Below are positions 1-7,105 of a stretch of 64,000 bases of DNA, one piece after another. A model generated the notes under the pieces. That model was not told the origin of the DNA. It saw only the letters and a list, made by a program, of their open reading frames with translations, and searched no databases. The DNA is taken from NCBI GenBank assembly GCA_051162045.1, contig JBISDI010000008.1. One strand, written 5' to 3'. The first letter of the stretch is position 1, and the number at the start of each line of letters is the position of its first letter. This stretch comes from Anaerozeibacter quisquiliarum (lineage in GTDB: Bacteria; Bacillota; Clostridia; Christensenellales; Aristaeellaceae). The translations under genes were made by a program, and so were the position numbers.

Positions 1-102
1 TTAGAGTATATAATTAATTATACCACATAATGTTCAATATGCAACGGCGCATTGAGGAAAAAGAGCACAAAGATTCGCGCGGCAATAGGACGCAAAATGC
101 GC

Positions 103-131
103 TTGACAAAAAGGGAGGCATGCGCTATACT
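103..131 (+). promoter_or_regulatory. Promoter of the metY leader
   Basis: A -35 box TTGACA lies at 103-108 and a -10 box TATACT at 126-131, with a 17-base spacer. Transcription would start near 138, just before the first base-pairing segment of the attenuator at 141-150. Seen in the sequence; the start point is inferred from spacing. Confidence 0.8.
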
Positions 132-161
132 CACGAAAACGCTTTGAAGGAGGGGTTCGGC

Positions 162-236
162 ATGCGAGTCAACATGATGCGGATGGGCATGCGTCGGCGC
201 GGTCCTGCCTTCAAAGCGGGAACGCGGTGGGCTTGA
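162..236 (+). CDS. Met-rich leader peptide (24 aa)
   Basis: The frame starts at ATG 162, eight bases after a strong ribosome binding site (AAGGAGG, 147-153), and ends at TGA 234-236. The peptide is MRVNMMRMGMRR-RGPAFKAGTRWA, with Met at positions 1, 5, 6, 8 and 10, so four Met codons lie within 18 bases (174-191). It sits between a good promoter and an intrinsic terminator ahead of metY, which makes a regulatory leader far more likely than a functional small protein. Its V-N-M-M-x-M...M-R-R core resembles the leader in front of metN. The same frame runs open upstream to base 30, but only the ATG at 162 has a ribosome binding site downstream of the promoter. Confidence 0.8.
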   Translation: MRVNMMRMGMRRRGPAFKAGTRWA

Positions 237-263
237 CCCATTGCGCTCCGGTATGGCTTTAAG

Positions 264-293
264 GCAGCCGCGCTTCTAAAGCGGCTGCTTTTT
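264..293 (+). terminator. Attenuator terminator before metY
   Basis: Eight-pair GC-rich stem (264-271 with 281-288), nine-base loop and a run of five T. It lies 35 bases before the metY start, so it can only be a conditional terminator. Confidence 0.85.
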
Positions 294-327
294 CTATGCT
301 GCAAACTACGCAAGCGGAGGGAAAATC

Positions 328-1623
328 ATGGGCTATCGCATCGAAACCCAGCTGATCCAGGAAGGATACAAACCCGAGAACGGTCAGCCGCGCGTGCTGC
401 CGATCTACCAGTCCACCACCTACCGGTATGATTCGTCCGCACATCTGGCCGACCTGTTCGACTTGAAAGTGTCCGGCCACATGTACTCGCGCATCTCAAA
501 CCCCACCGTCGACTGTGTGGAGCGGAAGATCGCCGCGCTCGAGGGAGGCGTGGGCGCGCTCTGCACCTCGTCCGGCCAGGCCGCGATGCTGCTGGCGATC
601 CTCAACATCGCGAGCGCCGGCGACAACTTCGTGAGCGCCTCGGAAATCTACGGCGGCACGATCAACCTGTTCGCGGTCACTTTGCGCCGGCTGGGCATCG
701 AGGCGCGCTTCTTGGCGCCCGACATGACCCCGGAGCAAACCTGCGCGCTGTTTGACGCGCGTACCCGCTGCGTGTTTGGCGAGACCATCGCCAACCCGGC
801 GCTCAAGGTGCTCGACATCGAGCGCTATGCCGAGCTTGCGCACCGGCACGGCGTGCCGCTGCTTGTGGACAACACATTCGCCACGCCGGTGCTGTGCCGG
901 CCGATCGAGCACGGGGCCGACGTCGTGATCCACTCCACCTCGAAGTACATGGACGGCCACGCCAGCGTGGTGGGCGGCGTCGTGATCGACGGCGGCCGAT
1001 TCGATTGGGCGAACGGCAAATTCCCCGAGATGACCGAGCCCGACCCGTCCTACCACGGGGTGGCCTACGCGCGCGACTTTGGCGCCGTGGCCTATGTGAC
1101 CAAGGCGCGGGTGCAACTGATGCGCGATTTCGGCGTGACGCCGCAGCCGCTGGCCGCGTTCCTGCTCAACCACGGGCTCGAAACGCTGGCGCTGCGCGTC
1201 GAGCGCCACAGCCAGAACGCGCTTGCGATCGCCCGGCGGCTTCAGGCTGATCCGCGCGTAGCCTGGGTCAACTACCCGCTGCTCGAGGGATCGAGCGAGT
1301 ACGCGCTCGCGAAGCGATACCTGAACGGCGGCGCGTCGGGCGTGATCTCGTTCGCGGTCGCGGGCGGGCGCGAGGCGGCGGTCAGGTTCATGGACGCGCT
1401 CAAGCTGGCCGCGATTGTGGTGCATGTGGCCGACTGCCGCACCTCGGTGCTGCACCCGGCCAGCACCACCCACCGCCAGTTGGCCGACGCGCAGCTTACG
1501 GCCGCCGGCATTGCGCCCGACATGGTGCGCATGTCGATCGGGATCGAGCACGTAGAGGACATCTGGGCCGACATCGACCAGGCGCTAGGTCACGCGAATC
1601 CGCCTGCGGGCGGATTCGCGTGA
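328..1623 (+). CDS. metY: O-acetylhomoserine sulfhydrylase (aminocarboxypropyltransferase)
   Basis: The product (431 aa) belongs to the Cys/Met-metabolism PLP enzyme family. It would convert O-acetyl-L-homoserine plus sulfide to homocysteine and acetate in the cytoplasm, the direct sulfhydrylation route to methionine. The PLP lysine is Lys206 within STSKYMDGHAS, and length and overall sequence fit MetY rather than the shorter cystathionine enzymes. The ATG at 328 follows GGAGGG. metA lies downstream and its Glu111 predicts acetyl-CoA use, so the two genes make a matched acetylhomoserine pathway. Expression should be set by the Met-leader attenuator just upstream. A 14-bp perfect hairpin overlaps the stop codon. 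Confidence 0.93.
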   Translation: MGYRIETQLIQEGYKPENGQPRVLPIYQSTTYRYDSSAHLADLFDLKVSGHMYSRISNPTVDCVERKIAALEGGVGALCTSSGQAAMLLAILNIASAGDNFVSASEIYGGTINLFAVTLRRLGIEARFLAPDMTPEQTCALFDARTRCVFGETIANPALKVLDIERYAELAHRHGVPLLVDNTFATPVLCRPIEHGADVVIHSTSKYMDGHASVVGGVVIDGGRFDWANGKFPEMTEPDPSYHGVAYARDFGAVAYVTKARVQLMRDFGVTPQPLAAFLLNHGLETLALRVERHSQNALAIARRLQADPRVAWVNYPLLEGSSEYALAKRYLNGGASGVISFAVAGGREAAVRFMDALKLAAIVVHVADCRTSVLHPASTTHRQLADAQLTAAGIAPDMVRMSIGIEHVEDIWADIDQALGHANPPAGGFA

Positions 1624-1805
1624 GGGGGCCACGGGGGACGGCACCTGAAAATTCCGCGGAATTTTCCGGCGGGGGGCGACCTTCGCCCGGTGCCGGGATC
1701 GGGTGCGCATTTCCTGGACGAAATGCCGCCCGCCCCGGCGTACACGCCGCCGGTACGATTGAACACGGAGGGCCCTGGCCCTCCAAACTTCCCGGGGTTT
1801 TGCGT
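1590..1805 (+). repeat. Structured intergenic element, copy 1
   Basis: This is one of three related multi-hairpin elements in the window. Hairpin I has arms TCACGCGAATCCGCC (1590-1604) and its complement (1609-1623) and includes the metY stop codon. Hairpin II has an outer stem CGGCACC (1639-1645) with GGTGCCG (1689-1695) around the perfect palindrome GAAAATTCCGCGGAATTTTC (1647-1666). GGTACGATTGAACA (1752-1765) comes next, then hairpin III (GGAGGGCC with GGCCCTCC, 1767-1784) and CCCGGGGTTTTGCGT (1791-1805). No coding capacity is evident. There is no T run after the hairpins, so they are not classical terminators. Confidence 0.7.
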
Positions 1806-1848
1806 GAGCGACTACCCTGACCAAGTGCGAAATAAGGGGGATATCCCG

Positions 1849-2766
1849 ATGCCGATCAAGGTGCCCAACAACCTGCCCGCGATCGAGACGATGCAGGACG
1901 AGAACATCTTCGTGATGACCGAGACGCGCGCGCGTACGCAGGACATCCGCCCGCTCAAGATCGCGCTGCTCAACCTGATGCCCACGAAGGTTTCGACCGA
2001 GACCCAGTTCGTGCGGCTGCTGGGCAACACGCCGCTGCAGGTGGAACTGACGCTGCTGCACACGCGCTCCCACCAGCCGAAAAACACGCCCGAGGCGCAT
2101 TTGCTGGCGTTCTACCATACGTTCGACGAGGTCAGAGACCTCAAGTTCGACGGGTTGGTAATCACCGGCGCGCCGGTCGAGCAGCTGCCGTTCGAGGAGG
2201 TGGACTACTGGCCGGAACTCGCCCGGATCATGGATTGGAGCACGACCCATGTGCACTCGACCGTGCACATCTGCTGGGGCGCGCAGGCGGCGCTGTACCA
2301 CCACTACGGCGTCCCCAAGCATCCGCTTGAGCAGAAGCTGTTCGGCGTGTACCCCCACTTCGTCGAGCGCAGAACCTCGATGCTGCTGAGGGGCTTTGAC
2401 GACGTGTTCCTCGCGCCCCACTCGCGCCACACCACGATCTGGCGCAAGGAGGTTGAGCGCGTGCCCGAGCTCAAGATCCTCTCCTCGTCGTCCGAGGCCG
2501 GCATCTACGCCATGGCGACCGACAAGGGCCGGCGCATCTTCATCACCGGCCATTCGGAGTACGACGCCGACACGCTGAAGCGCGAGTACCTGCGCGACAA
2601 GGCCGCGGGTCTGCCGATCGAGGTGCCGGTCAATTACTTCCCGAACGACGACGACCGGCGTGAGCCTCGCGTGGGTTGGCGCGGGCACGCCAACCTGATG
2701 TTCTCCAACTGGCTCAACTACTTTGTCTACCAGACCACGCCGTATAATATCGAAGAAATTCAGTAG
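1849..2766 (+). CDS. metA: Homoserine O-acetyltransferase (MetA/HTS family)
   Basis: The product (305 aa) activates homoserine by acylation in the first committed step of methionine synthesis. The catalytic Cys142 (HICWGAQ) and the His235/Glu237 pair (GHSEYD) stand at the canonical positions for MetA numbering. Residue 111 is Glu (GAPVEQLP). In this family Glu at that place is associated with acetyl-CoA use and Gly with succinyl-CoA, so the product should be O-acetylhomoserine, the substrate of the MetY encoded upstream. The ATG at 1849 follows AAGGGGGA. An open frame runs further upstream to 1690, but that stretch lies inside the repeat element and does not resemble MetA. Confidence 0.93.
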   Translation: MPIKVPNNLPAIETMQDENIFVMTETRARTQDIRPLKIALLNLMPTKVSTETQFVRLLGNTPLQVELTLLHTRSHQPKNTPEAHLLAFYHTFDEVRDLKFDGLVITGAPVEQLPFEEVDYWPELARIMDWSTTHVHSTVHICWGAQAALYHHYGVPKHPLEQKLFGVYPHFVERRTSMLLRGFDDVFLAPHSRHTTIWRKEVERVPELKILSSSSEAGIYAMATDKGRRIFITGHSEYDADTLKREYLRDKAAGLPIEVPVNYFPNDDDRREPRVGWRGHANLMFSNWLNYFVYQTTPYNIEEIQ

Positions 2767-2779
2767 GGAGGGCAAGCCG

Positions 2780-4279
2780 ATGAAGTACGTGATGGGCGTC
2801 GACCACGGCGGCACCAGTTCGAAGGCGGTGCTGTTTGACCTCACGGGCAACGAGATTGCCTCGGCCAGCGGCAAGACGCCCTTGCTGACGCCCGGGCCGG
2901 GCCAGACCGAGCGCGACATGGAGGCGCTGTGGCGCGTCAATTGCGACGTGATCCGCCGCGCGCTCGAGGATGCCGGCGTCGATCCGTCGGATATCGCCGG
3001 CGTGTCGTTCTCGGGGCACGGCAAGGGGCTGTACCTGTGGGGCGCGGACGAGCGCCCGGTGCGGGGCGGCATCGTGTCCACCGACAGCCGCGCGGCGGCC
3101 TACATCGAGCGGTGGAACGCGGACGGCACGGCCGACCGCGCGTTTGAAAAGACGCGCCAAAGCGTACTGGCCAGCCAGCCGGTGGCGCTGCTTCGCTGGC
3201 TCAAGGACAACGAACCGGACGCGCTGGGGCGCACGCGGTGGGTGTTCGGCGTCAAGGACTACATCCGCTACCGGATGACCGGCGAGGCCTTCGCCGAGGT
3301 GACCGACGCGTCGGGCTCGAGCCTGCTCAACCTCAATACGCGCGGCTACGACGAGGAGCTGCTCGCGCTGTGGGGGCTGTCCGAGCTCGCGGGCAAGCTG
3401 CCGCCGGTTCGCTATTCGAGCGAGGTGTGCGGGACGGTGAGCGCCGAGTGCGCCGCGCTGACCGGGCTTAAAGCCGGCACGCCGGTCGCGGGCGGGCTGT
3501 TCGACATCGACGCCTGCGCGATTTCGATGGGGGTCGTGGGCGAGGATTATCTGGCCGTGATCGCGGGCACCTGGTCGATCAACGAGTACATCGCAAAGGA
3601 TCCCGTGCTCGACCGCTCGGTCAAGATGAACTCGCTCTACTGCCTGCCCGGCTACTACCTGATCGAGGAGTGCTCGCCCACCTCCGCGTCCAACCAGGAG
3701 TGGTTCGTCGGCGAATTCCTGAAGGAACTGGCGGCGGCCGAAGGCGCGCCGGTCTATGAGGTCGCAGGCGCGCTCGTGCAGTCGATCCCGGCGCGCGAGG
3801 ACTGTCCGGTCTTCCTGCCCTACCTGTTCGGCGGGGCCGACGACGCGCGCGCCCGCGCCTCGTTCATCGGCATCGACAGCCGCCACACGCGCGCCCACCT
3901 GATGCGCGCGGTGTACGAGGGCATCGCGTTTGGCCACAAGCTGCATGTCGACCGTCTGATGACGCACCGCAGGCAGACCCGCGCCGCGCGCATGGCGGGC
4001 GGCGTGGTCAACAGCCCCATGTGGGTGCAGATGTTCTCCGATATACTGGGGCTGCCCATCGAGACCATCCAGGCCAAGGAGCTCGGCTGCCTGGGCGCGG
4101 CGATGGCCGCGGCGGTCGCCGCCGGGGCTTATCCCGACCTTCAGGCCGCCGCAGGGGCCATGGTGCGGGTGGGGAAGATCTACCGGCCCGACCCCGCGAA
4201 GGCCGAAGCGTACCAAAAGAAGTACGAGCGGTATGTGCGGATCGAACGGGCGATGCGCGGGTGTTGGGGGATTCTGTAG
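2780..4279 (+). CDS. FGGY-family carbohydrate kinase
   Basis: A 499-aa sugar kinase of the FGGY family (xylulose, xylitol or gluconate kinase-like). Two actin-like ATPase halves are visible: the N-terminal phosphate-binding DHGGTSSKAV near residues 8-17 and the C-terminal FGGY signature around GGVVNSPMWVQMFSDI. It would phosphorylate a pentose- or ketose-type substrate with ATP in the cytoplasm; the true sugar cannot be told from sequence. The ATG at 2780 follows GGGAGGG and lies only 13 bases after metA, so it is probably transcribed with metA. That pairing has no obvious pathway logic. A bidirectional terminator follows. Confidence 0.85.
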   Translation: MKYVMGVDHGGTSSKAVLFDLTGNEIASASGKTPLLTPGPGQTERDMEALWRVNCDVIRRALEDAGVDPSDIAGVSFSGHGKGLYLWGADERPVRGGIVSTDSRAAAYIERWNADGTADRAFEKTRQSVLASQPVALLRWLKDNEPDALGRTRWVFGVKDYIRYRMTGEAFAEVTDASGSSLLNLNTRGYDEELLALWGLSELAGKLPPVRYSSEVCGTVSAECAALTGLKAGTPVAGGLFDIDACAISMGVVGEDYLAVIAGTWSINEYIAKDPVLDRSVKMNSLYCLPGYYLIEECSPTSASNQEWFVGEFLKELAAAEGAPVYEVAGALVQSIPAREDCPVFLPYLFGGADDARARASFIGIDSRHTRAHLMRAVYEGIAFGHKLHVDRLMTHRRQTRAARMAGGVVNSPMWVQMFSDILGLPIETIQAKELGCLGAAMAAAVAAGAYPDLQAAAGAMVRVGKIYRPDPAKAEAYQKKYERYVRIERAMRGCWGIL

Positions 4280-4325
4280 GAAGGGGATTGCCGATGTTTG
4301 GCTGCCCCCGGAACCGACAGGCATG

Positions 4326-4360
4326 AAAAAGCCGGGCGCTGTGAAGCGGCCGGCTTTTTT
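4326..4360. terminator. Bidirectional terminator
   Basis: AAAAAGCCGG (4326-4335) pairs with CCGGCTTTTT (4350-4359). An A run on the left and a T run on the right allow function on both strands. It lies between the convergent FGGY kinase and coiled-coil genes. Confidence 0.85.
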
Positions 4361-4366
4361 GATGGG

Positions 4367-4912
4367 TTATTGGGCGATACTGCGATGCACAAAGGCATCG
4401 TACGTTAGCTGTTGGATCACCTTGGTATTCAATGCGATTGCCTTGGCGTTGCAGGCTGCTTGCTGCTCAAGCGCATCGATTTGTTGCCTAAAGGCGACGG
4501 CGTACTTGTCGATCTGGCTGTTGAAGCCGTAGACCTTGTCTTCGAACTTGACCAGCCTCAAGTCCATGGTCTCGACCTTCGCTTCAAGCACGTCAAAGCG
4601 CGATTCCAGCTTGTCAAATCGCGTTTCAAGCACGTCGAAGCGCGACTCGAGCTTGTCAAATCGCGTTTCAAGCACGTCGAAGCGCGACTCGAGCTTGTCA
4701 AATCGCGCTTCAAGTACATCGAAGCGCGATTCGAGCACGTCGAAGCGCGATTCCAACTTGTCGAGGCGCGATTCCAGCTTGCCGATCCTTGCGTCTATGG
4801 CATCGAAGCGAGCGTTCACCTTTGCTTCCAGCGCGCCGATCTCCGAGCGCAACTCCGAGCGCAACATCGTTCCCAGCTGCTCGATGGCTTGCAGAACCTT
4901 GGATTCGTCCAT
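4367..4912 (-). CDS. Coiled-coil protein with tandem 14-residue repeats
   Basis: A 181-aa hydrophilic protein dominated by tandem copies of a 14-residue unit of the type LESRFDVLETRFDK, two heptads per unit, roughly residues 40-115. The repeat is also visible in the DNA as near-identical 42-base units. A long parallel coiled coil is the obvious structure. There is no signal peptide or membrane segment. The N-terminal MDESKVLQAIEQ resembles small DUF1640-like or phage-type coiled-coil proteins, but I do not recognise a specific family. The start at 4912 was chosen because GGGGGA lies seven bases upstream; an in-frame ATG at 4963 lacks such a site. Function unknown. Confidence 0.7.
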   Translation of the reverse strand: MDESKVLQAIEQLGTMLRSELRSEIGALEAKVNARFDAIDARIGKLESRLDKLESRFDVLESRFDVLEARFDKLESRFDVLETRFDKLESRFDVLETRFDKLESRFDVLEAKVETMDLRLVKFEDKVYGFNSQIDKYAVAFRQQIDALEQQAACNAKAIALNTKVIQQLTYDAFVHRSIAQ

Positions 4913-4977
4913 GCGATCATCCCCCGTGCGAGGTATTGTACCATGTGTCGGTGGAGGAATCAAGCATCGTCATCCCT

Positions 4978-6384
4978 TTATTTTGCCTTCTGCGCGATGT
5001 CCCTTGCGACGATCACGCCGCTGACCGAGGCCTGCATAAGCCCCCGCGTGATGCCCGCGCCGTCGCCGATCGCGTAGAAGCCCTGAATCGAGGTCTCCAT
5101 GTTGGGCGCGACCATGAGCTTCGACGAATAGAACTTGGCCTCCACGCCATACAGCAGCGTGTTCTGCGAGTACATGCCCGGCGCGACGTTGTCGAGCGCG
5201 CGCAGCGTCTCGATGATGCTCGTCAGGTGCCGGTGCGGCAGCACAAACGACAAATCGCCCGGCACCGCCGTGGTCAGCGTGGGCTCGGTCGTCGATTTTT
5301 TCAGGCGCGACCAATCGGTCCTGCGGCCCTTGAGCAGGTCGCCCAGCCGCTGCACCATGATCCCGCCGCCGGTCAGCGTGTTGCCCAGCTGCGCGATGTA
5401 CCGCCCGTACTCGATCGGCTGGTTGAACGGCTCCGTAAACCGGGTCGACACCAGCAGCGCGAAGTTCGTATTGGCCGTGCGCAGGCTCTGGTCGGCGTAG
5501 CTATGGCCGTTGACCACGGCCAGCCCGCCCTCATAATGCTCTTCGCTGACCAGCCCGCCGGGGTTCATGCAGAACGTGCGCACCTTGTTCTCGAAGGTGT
5601 CGGCGTAGTAGATCATCTTGGCCTCGTACAGATGGCGCGTCAGGTGGTCGATGATCGAATTCGGCACCTCGACGCGCACGCCGATGTCCACTTCATTATT
5701 CGCCGTCGTGATCCCATGCTCGCGTGCGATGCCGTTCAGCCACTGCGCGCCGCCGCGGCCAGGGCCGGCCACCACATAGGGCGCGCGCGCCTCGAACGCG
5801 TGCTGGTCGTCCCGGAGCTTGACGCCCGCGATCCGGCCGTCCTCGACGATCAACGCTTGCGCCGCCGTCTTTTCGAGGAAGGTGAAGCCCTCGTATTTTT
5901 CGAGCGTGTTGTACATGTTGGTCAGCACGTTGAAGCCCAGCTCCGTGCCCATGTGGCGCACGGGGCAGGGGATCAGCTTGATGTTATGCTTGCTGCACTC
6001 GTACTTGATCTCATCGACCTTTGGGTCGCCCAGCCCGTACACCACCTGCTGCGCGCCGTGGTCGAGGTAGATCGAGTCGGCGTATGCGATCAGGGCGCGC
6101 ACCTCGCCCACCGGCAGGTAGTCGGTCAGGTTGCCGCCGACTTCCTCGCTGAGCGACAGCTTGCCGTCGGAGAACGCGCCCGCGCCCGCCCAGCCGCTCA
6201 TGATGTTGCACGGCTTGCACCCTACGCAGCGGCCGAGCTTGCGCGCCGGGCAGGTGCGCCGCGTGATCTTGAGCCCTTCGTCCACCACCAGCACCCGCGC
6301 GCCGGGGTTCAGCTTCATGGTCTCAAGCGCGGTAAAAATGCCGGCAGGGCCGGCACCGACGACGATGATGTCGTAATTTGACAT
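4978..6384 (-). CDS. FAD-dependent oxidoreductase (COG2509-like)
   Basis: The product (468 aa) opens with a Rossmann dinucleotide site (IIVVGAGPAG, about residues 6-15) and ends with the FAD-contact segment GFYAIGDGAGITRG near residue 440. It belongs to the uncharacterised FAD-dependent dehydrogenases often annotated as COG2509. A cysteine-rich patch (Cys45, Cys53, Cys56, Cys59, within RCVGCKPCN) could hold a metal or an Fe-S centre. It should be cytoplasmic. The gene is monocistronic and divergent from xpt, and its substrate is unknown. No frame damage is visible. Confidence 0.8.
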   Translation of the reverse strand: MSNYDIIVVGAGPAGIFTALETMKLNPGARVLVVDEGLKITRRTCPARKLGRCVGCKPCNIMSGWAGAGAFSDGKLSLSEEVGGNLTDYLPVGEVRALIAYADSIYLDHGAQQVVYGLGDPKVDEIKYECSKHNIKLIPCPVRHMGTELGFNVLTNMYNTLEKYEGFTFLEKTAAQALIVEDGRIAGVKLRDDQHAFEARAPYVVAGPGRGGAQWLNGIAREHGITTANNEVDIGVRVEVPNSIIDHLTRHLYEAKMIYYADTFENKVRTFCMNPGGLVSEEHYEGGLAVVNGHSYADQSLRTANTNFALLVSTRFTEPFNQPIEYGRYIAQLGNTLTGGGIMVQRLGDLLKGRRTDWSRLKKSTTEPTLTTAVPGDLSFVLPHRHLTSIIETLRALDNVAPGMYSQNTLLYGVEAKFYSSKLMVAPNMETSIQGFYAIGDGAGITRGLMQASVSGVIVARDIAQKAK

Positions 6385-6449
6385 GGTTCCAAACCTCTCG
6401 CCAAAAATCCACCTTATATCGTACCAGATGTGGCCAACGCTGTCAAGGG

Positions 6450-6478
6450 TTGACCTTTGGCAGACGTTTCGCTACAAT
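6450..6478 (+). promoter_or_regulatory. Promoter of xpt
   Basis: TTGACC (6450-6455), a 17-base spacer and TACAAT (6473-6478). The leader is only about 35 bases long, too short for the purine riboswitch that often precedes xpt in Bacillota. Confidence 0.75.
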
Positions 6479-6518
6479 AGGCTGAATAGGTGTAATAGCG
6501 TCGAAGGAAGTGGATTGC

Positions 6519-7088
6519 ATGGATTTGTTGAAACAGCGGATCTTGTCGGACGGCAAGGCGCTCGGCCGCGAAATCCTGCTGGTGGACTCGTTCCTGAACC
6601 ATCAGGTGGACCCCGAACTGATGGACCTGATCGGCGAGGAATTCGCGAAGCTGTTCGCGGATGCGGGCGTAACGCGCGTGGCCACGATTGAATCGAGCGG
6701 CATCGCGCCCGCCGTGATGGCCGCGCTGAAGCTTGCCGTGCCCATGGTTATCATGAAAAAATCGACCTCGGCCATCCTGTCCGAGGAGGTCCGGCAGACG
6801 CCGGTGCACTCCTACACCAAGGGCACCACCTACCAATTGACGCTCAAGTCGCGCTTCATCGAGAAGGGCGACCGCGTGCTGTTCATCGACGACTTTCTGG
6901 CCAACGGCGAAGCGGCGCTGGGCGCGACGCGGCTGATCGAGCGGTCGGGCGCCGCGGTGGCCGGCATCGGCATCGTGATCGAAAAGGCGTTTCAACCCGG
7001 CCGCGCGCGGCTTGCGGCCGCCGGATACGCGCCAATCTCGCTGGCCAGCATCCAGTGGATGGATGTCGGCAGCATCGAGTTTGCATAA
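6519..7088 (+). CDS. xpt: Xanthine phosphoribosyltransferase
   Basis: The product (189 aa) salvages xanthine (and probably guanine) to the nucleotide using PRPP. The type I PRTase PRPP-binding loop VLFIDDFLANGEA is at about residues 120-132, and the N-terminal MDLLKQRI...GREILLVDSFLNHQVDP is typical of Xpt. The ATG at 6519 has GAAGGAAG eight bases upstream; an in-frame GTG at 6510 overlaps that site and is less likely. A HAD phosphatase follows 17 bases later and is likely co-transcribed. With adenine deaminase and a nucleoside phosphorylase elsewhere in the window, the organism has several purine-salvage steps. Confidence 0.92.
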   Translation: MDLLKQRILSDGKALGREILLVDSFLNHQVDPELMDLIGEEFAKLFADAGVTRVATIESSGIAPAVMAALKLAVPMVIMKKSTSAILSEEVRQTPVHSYTKGTTYQLTLKSRFIEKGDRVLFIDDFLANGEAALGATRLIERSGAAVAGIGIVIEKAFQPGRARLAAAGYAPISLASIQWMDVGSIEFA

Positions 7089-7105
7089 ACAAAGGAGAAC
7101 AAAGT

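Larger units (their letters stand above)
138..293 (+). promoter_or_regulatory. Methionine leader-peptide transcription attenuator (metY)
   Basis: This leader RNA holds a short Met-rich reading frame followed by competing helices. Segment A (141-150, GCTTTGAAGG, overlapping the leader ribosome binding site) is the exact complement of segment B (208-217, CCTTCAAAGC). Segment B extended to 205-217 also pairs with segment C (256-267, GCTTTAAGGCAG; 12 pairs with one bulged base). Segment C overlaps the 5' arm of a terminator: GCAGCCGC at 264-271 pairs with GCGGCTGC at 281-288 and T5 follows at 289-293. By analogy with the trp and his attenuators, ribosomes stalled at the Met codons (174-191) would free B to pair with C and block the terminator. 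The helices are read from the sequence; the mechanism is inferred. Confidence 0.85.

Noticed and set aside
30..161. Upstream extension of the Met leader frame (open from base 30)
   Set aside because: It lies before the promoter boxes at 103-131 and has no ribosome site; only the 162 start is downstream of the likely transcription start.
496..1551. Long open frame antisense to metY
   Set aside because: It has the Arg/His/Val-rich composition of an antisense shadow in GC-rich DNA, no ribosome site and no similarity to known proteins.
4789..6381. 530-codon frame opposite the FAD oxidoreductase
   Set aside because: It is a shadow of the well-supported minus-strand gene, with atypical composition.
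6385..6518. Purine riboswitch before xpt
   Set aside because: The promoter leaves only about 35 bases of leader and no three-way junction motifs are present.
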